Source: an uncultured Ruminococcus sp. (GTDB lineage Bacteria; Bacillota; Clostridia; Oscillospirales; Acutalibacteraceae). Taken from it: DNA of 7,473 bases. Below are positions 5,679 to 7,473 of the stretch, piece by piece; within the stretch, counting starts at the first letter, position 1; each line of letters starts with the position of its first letter. The notes under the pieces are model-generated. The model saw only the letters and a program-made list of their open reading frames with translations, had not been told where the DNA came from and searched no databases. The DNA lies in contig CADCOF010000242.1 of NCBI GenBank assembly GCA_902802975.1, forward strand, positions 1 to 7,473, read 5' to 3'. The translations under genes were made by a program, and so were the position numbers.

Positions 5679-6650
5679 ATGTCTGTAAAATATAATTTGT
5701 TGAAAGAACTTGAAAAAACGGACGCCTTTATTTCCGGCGAAGAAATAGCTGCACAGTTAGGCGTATCGAGAGCGGCAGTGTGGAAAGCTATACGTCAGCT
5801 CAAAGACGAAGGGTTCAAGATCGAATCGGTCACCGGCCGAGGATACCGCCTCGTGTCGCCCGCCGATACACTAAATGCTGATGAGATAAAACGACATTTG
5901 AATAAAGCGGCCTCCAAGTTGGAAATAGTTGTACTTGAGTCTGTTGATTCCACAAACAACGAGGCCAAGCGTATGCTTGCAGGCGGATTTGACGGTCAGG
6001 CACTGATAATATCAAACGAACAGACCGGCGGGCGCGGGCGTTTGGGGAGATCATTTTACTCACCGAAAAATACCGGTATATATATGTCATTCCTGCTAAA
6101 GTCTGATCTAAAGCTTGTAAACGCTGTTTCTGTTACGACAGCGGCATCAGTTGCTGTTGTTAAGGCAATAGAAAAGGTAACGGGTATCAAGGCTCAAATA
6201 AAGTGGGTCAATGATGTATACATCGGCGAAAAAAAGGTTTGCGGCATTTTGACCGAAGCCATCAGCGATTTTGAAACAGCTACTGCAAGAAATATTATTA
6301 TAGGAATAGGAATAAATATCACGACCGAGAATTTTCCTGAAGAAATAACAAAATCTGCGGCAAGTCTTAATTTTCATGTGCCTGTAAGAAATGAAATTAT
6401 CGCAGCTGCCGCAAATGAAATGATCGCCCTTGCCGATAATCTGAATGATCATTCGGCTTTTATTGATTTTTACAGACGCCGCTCTCTTGTTATCGGAAAA
6501 GAGATAGATTATTATATTAATGGTATTAAAGACTGCGGCACGGCGATAGATATTGATGACAATGGGGGATTGGTCGTGCAAAAAATAAGCGGTGAGCTGA
6601 TCACTCTTTCCAGCGGAGAAGTGACTGTCAGGCTGCACAACACTGATTAA
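5679..6650 (+). CDS. birA: Bifunctional biotin--protein ligase / biotin operon repressor
   Basis: This 323-residue class II BirA activates biotin with ATP to biotinyl-AMP and transfers it to the carrier lysine of biotin enzymes; the N-terminal domain lets it repress biotin genes. The winged helix-turn-helix spans about 1-60 (ISGEEIAAQLGVSRAAVWKA, then the wing GRGYRL). The catalytic domain has STNNEAK at 91-97, the adenylate-binding loop GRGRLGRSF (118-126, matching GRGRRGR of E. coli), KWVNDVY at 175-181 with the conserved Lys-Trp and Asn-Asp, CGILTE at 188-193 and GIGINI at 209-214. A small SH3-like C-terminal domain follows from about 270. ATG 5679 has GGAGAG (5667-5672) at 6-nt spacing; a longer TTG-initiated frame from 5619 would overlap the previous gene and is rejected. 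No biotin operator or target genes are in the window. Confidence 0.96.
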   Translation: MSVKYNLLKELEKTDAFISGEEIAAQLGVSRAAVWKAIRQLKDEGFKIESVTGRGYRLVSPADTLNADEIKRHLNKAASKLEIVVLESVDSTNNEAKRMLAGGFDGQALIISNEQTGGRGRLGRSFYSPKNTGIYMSFLLKSDLKLVNAVSVTTAASVAVVKAIEKVTGIKAQIKWVNDVYIGEKKVCGILTEAISDFETATARNIIIGIGINITTENFPEEITKSAASLNFHVPVRNEIIAAAANEMIALADNLNDHSAFIDFYRRRSLVIGKEIDYYINGIKDCGTAIDIDDNGGLVVQKISGELITLSSGEVTVRLHNTD

Positions 6651-6727
6651 AGTTAGAAAATATTCTACCTGAGCGGTTGGAATAAACGAACTCTAAAGAA
6701 ACATTGATATTCAAAAGTCGGATAGAG

Positions 6728-6907
6728 CAAGGGGTCCGGGGTGCGGTCTGCCAGTGGCAGACGTTGCCGTCGGAACTTGCCCGTCGCCGCATGGCGACTT
6801 CGGTTGGTTGAGGGAAGAATAAATGTTGAACGCGGCGAAGACTGCCGTTAACGAAAAAGCCCGCCGGAACTGCCTGCCGCACGCGAAAACTCTCACGGGT
6901 TCGAGTC
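6728..6907. repeat. GC-rich palindromic intergenic island
   Basis: This stretch is markedly more GC-rich than its flanks and has no credible gene. It holds perfect hairpins GTCTGCC/GGCAGAC (6746-6762, loop AGT) and GTCGCC/GGCGAC (6783-6798, loop GCAT), and a near-direct repeat TTGCCGTCG / TTGCCCGTCG (6764-6772 and 6778-6787). Its right end is GGGTTCGAGTC (6897-6907), which looks like a tRNA T-arm. Minus-strand open frames across it have low-complexity Arg/Ser/Pro composition and no ribosome binding sites. It is probably a dispersed repeat; copy number cannot be judged here. Confidence 0.5.
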
Positions 6908-6923
6908 TTTATAGAAAATGAGT

Positions 6924-6960
6924 AAAACAAAAAGAGCCGTAAACCAAAGTTACGACTCTT
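6924..6960 (-). terminator. Intrinsic terminator downstream of the tRNA-like sequence
   Basis: Read on the minus strand, AAGAGTCGTAA (6960 down to 6950) pairs with TTACGGCTCTT (6942 down to 6932) over 11 bp with one wobble and a 7-nt loop, then TTTGTTTT. It begins three bases beyond the CCA end of the tRNA-like sequence. On the + strand the hairpin is not followed by a T-run, so it serves minus-strand transcription. Confidence 0.88.
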
Positions 6961-6963
6961 CTC

Positions 6964-7037
6964 TGGCGCGCCAAAAGGGACTCGAACCTCTGACCTACTG
7001 CTTAGAAGGCAATAGCAATATGGGATGTCCCTAACGC
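6964..7037 (-). pseudogene. tRNA-Arg(UCU)-like sequence with missing D-arm
   Basis: On the minus strand the last 50 bases are clearly tRNA: anticodon stem ATTGC/GCAGT (7009-7013 with 6997-7001), loop CTTCTAA with anticodon TCT (7004-7006), variable loop AGGTC, T-arm AGAGG-TTCGAGT-CCCTT, acceptor strand TTGGCGC, discriminator G and an encoded CCA (6964-6966). The T-stem has one A-C mismatch. The 5' end GCGTTAG (7037 to 7031) can pair with the acceptor strand through four Watson-Crick and three G-U pairs, giving a total length of 74. The 17 bases where the D-arm belongs (7014-7030) contain neither the GCTC/GAGC stem nor the GG loop. It is therefore a decayed tRNA gene, or a 3'-half left by integration of a mobile element into a tRNA-Arg gene. 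It has a promoter upstream and a strong terminator downstream. A working elongator tRNA is unlikely. Confidence 0.7.
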
Positions 7038-7070
7038 GAATAATCAAGATATGATTTAATGATTCAAAAG

Positions 7071-7089
7071 ACAGCTTATAATAAGCTGT
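7071..7089. promoter_or_regulatory. Perfect 9-bp palindrome in the tRNA-like leader
   Basis: ACAGCTTAT-A-ATAAGCTGT is a perfect inverted repeat with a 1-nt centre, sitting between the minus-strand promoter and the tRNA-like sequence. It could be a protein operator or, as the short spacer makes hairpin formation awkward, an RNA processing element. No regulator is suggested by the context. Confidence 0.45.
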
Positions 7090-7117
7090 TATAAAATGCA
7101 TTTACCATTTCTTCTGA

Positions 7118-7146
7118 ATTATAACATATTTTGTGGATAAATGCAA
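7118..7146 (-). promoter_or_regulatory. Minus-strand promoter for the tRNA-like transcript
   Basis: Read on the minus strand, TTGCAT (7146 to 7141) and a perfect TATAAT (7123 to 7118) are separated by 17 nt, and an A/T tract at about 7155-7168 lies upstream like an UP element. Start near 7111 would give a transcript of roughly 185 nt ending at the 6924-6960 terminator. Confidence 0.65.
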
Positions 7147-7185
7147 TAGTCAGAATAAAAAATTTTTAACGCAATAACAAATCAT

Positions 7186-7250
7186 AAAATCCCCATCATT
7201 TTCATAGCAGAGAAATTAGCTATGAAAATGATGGGGATTTTTCTTTTTTT
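7186..7250 (+). terminator. Very long perfect hairpin with T-run
   Basis: Arms 7186-7208 and 7219-7241 are perfectly complementary over 23 bp, enclosing a 10-nt loop (AGAGAAATTA), and a T-rich run continues to 7250. It is the first strong + strand terminator after birA, 536 nt downstream. Such a long perfect stem is unusual for an ordinary terminator and may instead be a repeat element or part of a mobile element. Confidence 0.7.
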
Positions 7251-7309
7251 ACCCAATTCTATGTATATCTTCTTTCAAATTCCTTATTAAAATATCAATA
7301 AAAGCATCA

Positions 7310-7473
7310 TTGAGAGAAGAAACATATAACGTCTGTCACAATGACGAGATTTTCGACATTGTTCGATTTGTTTTCTACATAGCGAGGGAAATTATCGAGC
7401 ATCAGTTTGGAACTATAAAATGGGTCTGGGGATTCGACCGATACTACACAAAGGGCATTGAATTTGCACAAGC
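7310..7473 (+). pseudogene. C-terminal fragment of a DDE transposase (IS1182/IS5-like)
   Basis: The frame is open from upstream of 7310 to the window edge without an ATG or ribosome binding site; TTG 7310 is only a nominal start. It encodes REIIEHQFGTIKWVWGFDRY followed by YTKGIEFAQ. This matches the C-terminal block of IS1182/IS5-superfamily transposases, typically (I/V)xEHxFGTIK...WG...TKG, which carries the final Glu of the DDE triad. The D-D part of the catalytic core is absent, so this is a truncated remnant or a piece of a gene broken upstream; it continues beyond the window. A minus-strand frame over the same bases (7307-7473) is open too but shows no family resemblance. Confidence 0.7.

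Noticed and set aside
6711..6896. 61-codon minus-strand open frame in the GC island
   Set aside because: There is no ribosome binding site and its Arg/Pro/Ser-rich composition looks like translated palindromic repeat.
6628..7101. 157-codon minus-strand open frame
   Set aside because: It runs through the tRNA-like sequence, the terminator and the GC island into the end of birA; the open frame is incidental.
7307..7473. Open minus-strand frame at the right edge
   Set aside because: The opposite strand encodes a recognisable transposase block; the minus frame has no family resemblance.

Overview
The window looks like chromosomal DNA from a low-to-mid-GC anaerobic Clostridia bacterium, probably of the Ruminococcaceae/Oscillospiraceae type. 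The evidence is strong GGAGG-type ribosome binding sites, an L-box (lysine) riboswitch in front of dapA, many intrinsic terminators with U-tracts, and protein types familiar from gut Clostridia. This placement is an inference; there is no rRNA or other clean phylogenetic marker.

Layout on the + strand: (1) 1-140, the tail of an unidentified gene whose end is rich in perfect GC palindromes, followed by a terminator. (2) 241-527, a 52-residue single-pass membrane protein gene with its own promoter, UP-like A/T tract and terminator. (3) 594-1178, a PAP2-type membrane phosphatase. (4) 1296-1726, a monocistronic unit for a 95-residue protein resembling a short C-terminal piece of anaerobic ribonucleotide reductase (NrdD). 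(5) 1847-4608, the lysine region: promoter, lysine riboswitch with antiterminator/terminator, dapA, a heptamer-repeat spacer, lysA and a terminator. (6) 4621-6650, a tight cluster of a Nudix hydrolase, a 2H-phosphoesterase-like protein (overlapping by 17 nt) and a bifunctional BirA. (7) 6651-7473, a gene-poor stretch with a GC-rich palindromic island, a minus-strand tRNA-Arg(UCU)-like sequence lacking a D-arm but with its own promoter and terminator, a 23-bp perfect hairpin, and the C-terminal end of a DDE transposase without a start.

The core biology is conserved metabolism. DapA makes the first committed intermediate of the diaminopimelate/lysine pathway and LysA carries out the last step, with lysine sensed by the riboswitch. 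BirA charges biotin enzymes and probably represses biotin genes. The Nudix and 2H proteins look like a nucleotide or RNA-end housekeeping pair translated together. The less ordinary material lies in the gaps: the tRNA-like locus, the palindromic and heptamer repeats, the long hairpin and the small orphan proteins. I did not find a defence system, CRISPR array or biosynthetic cluster.
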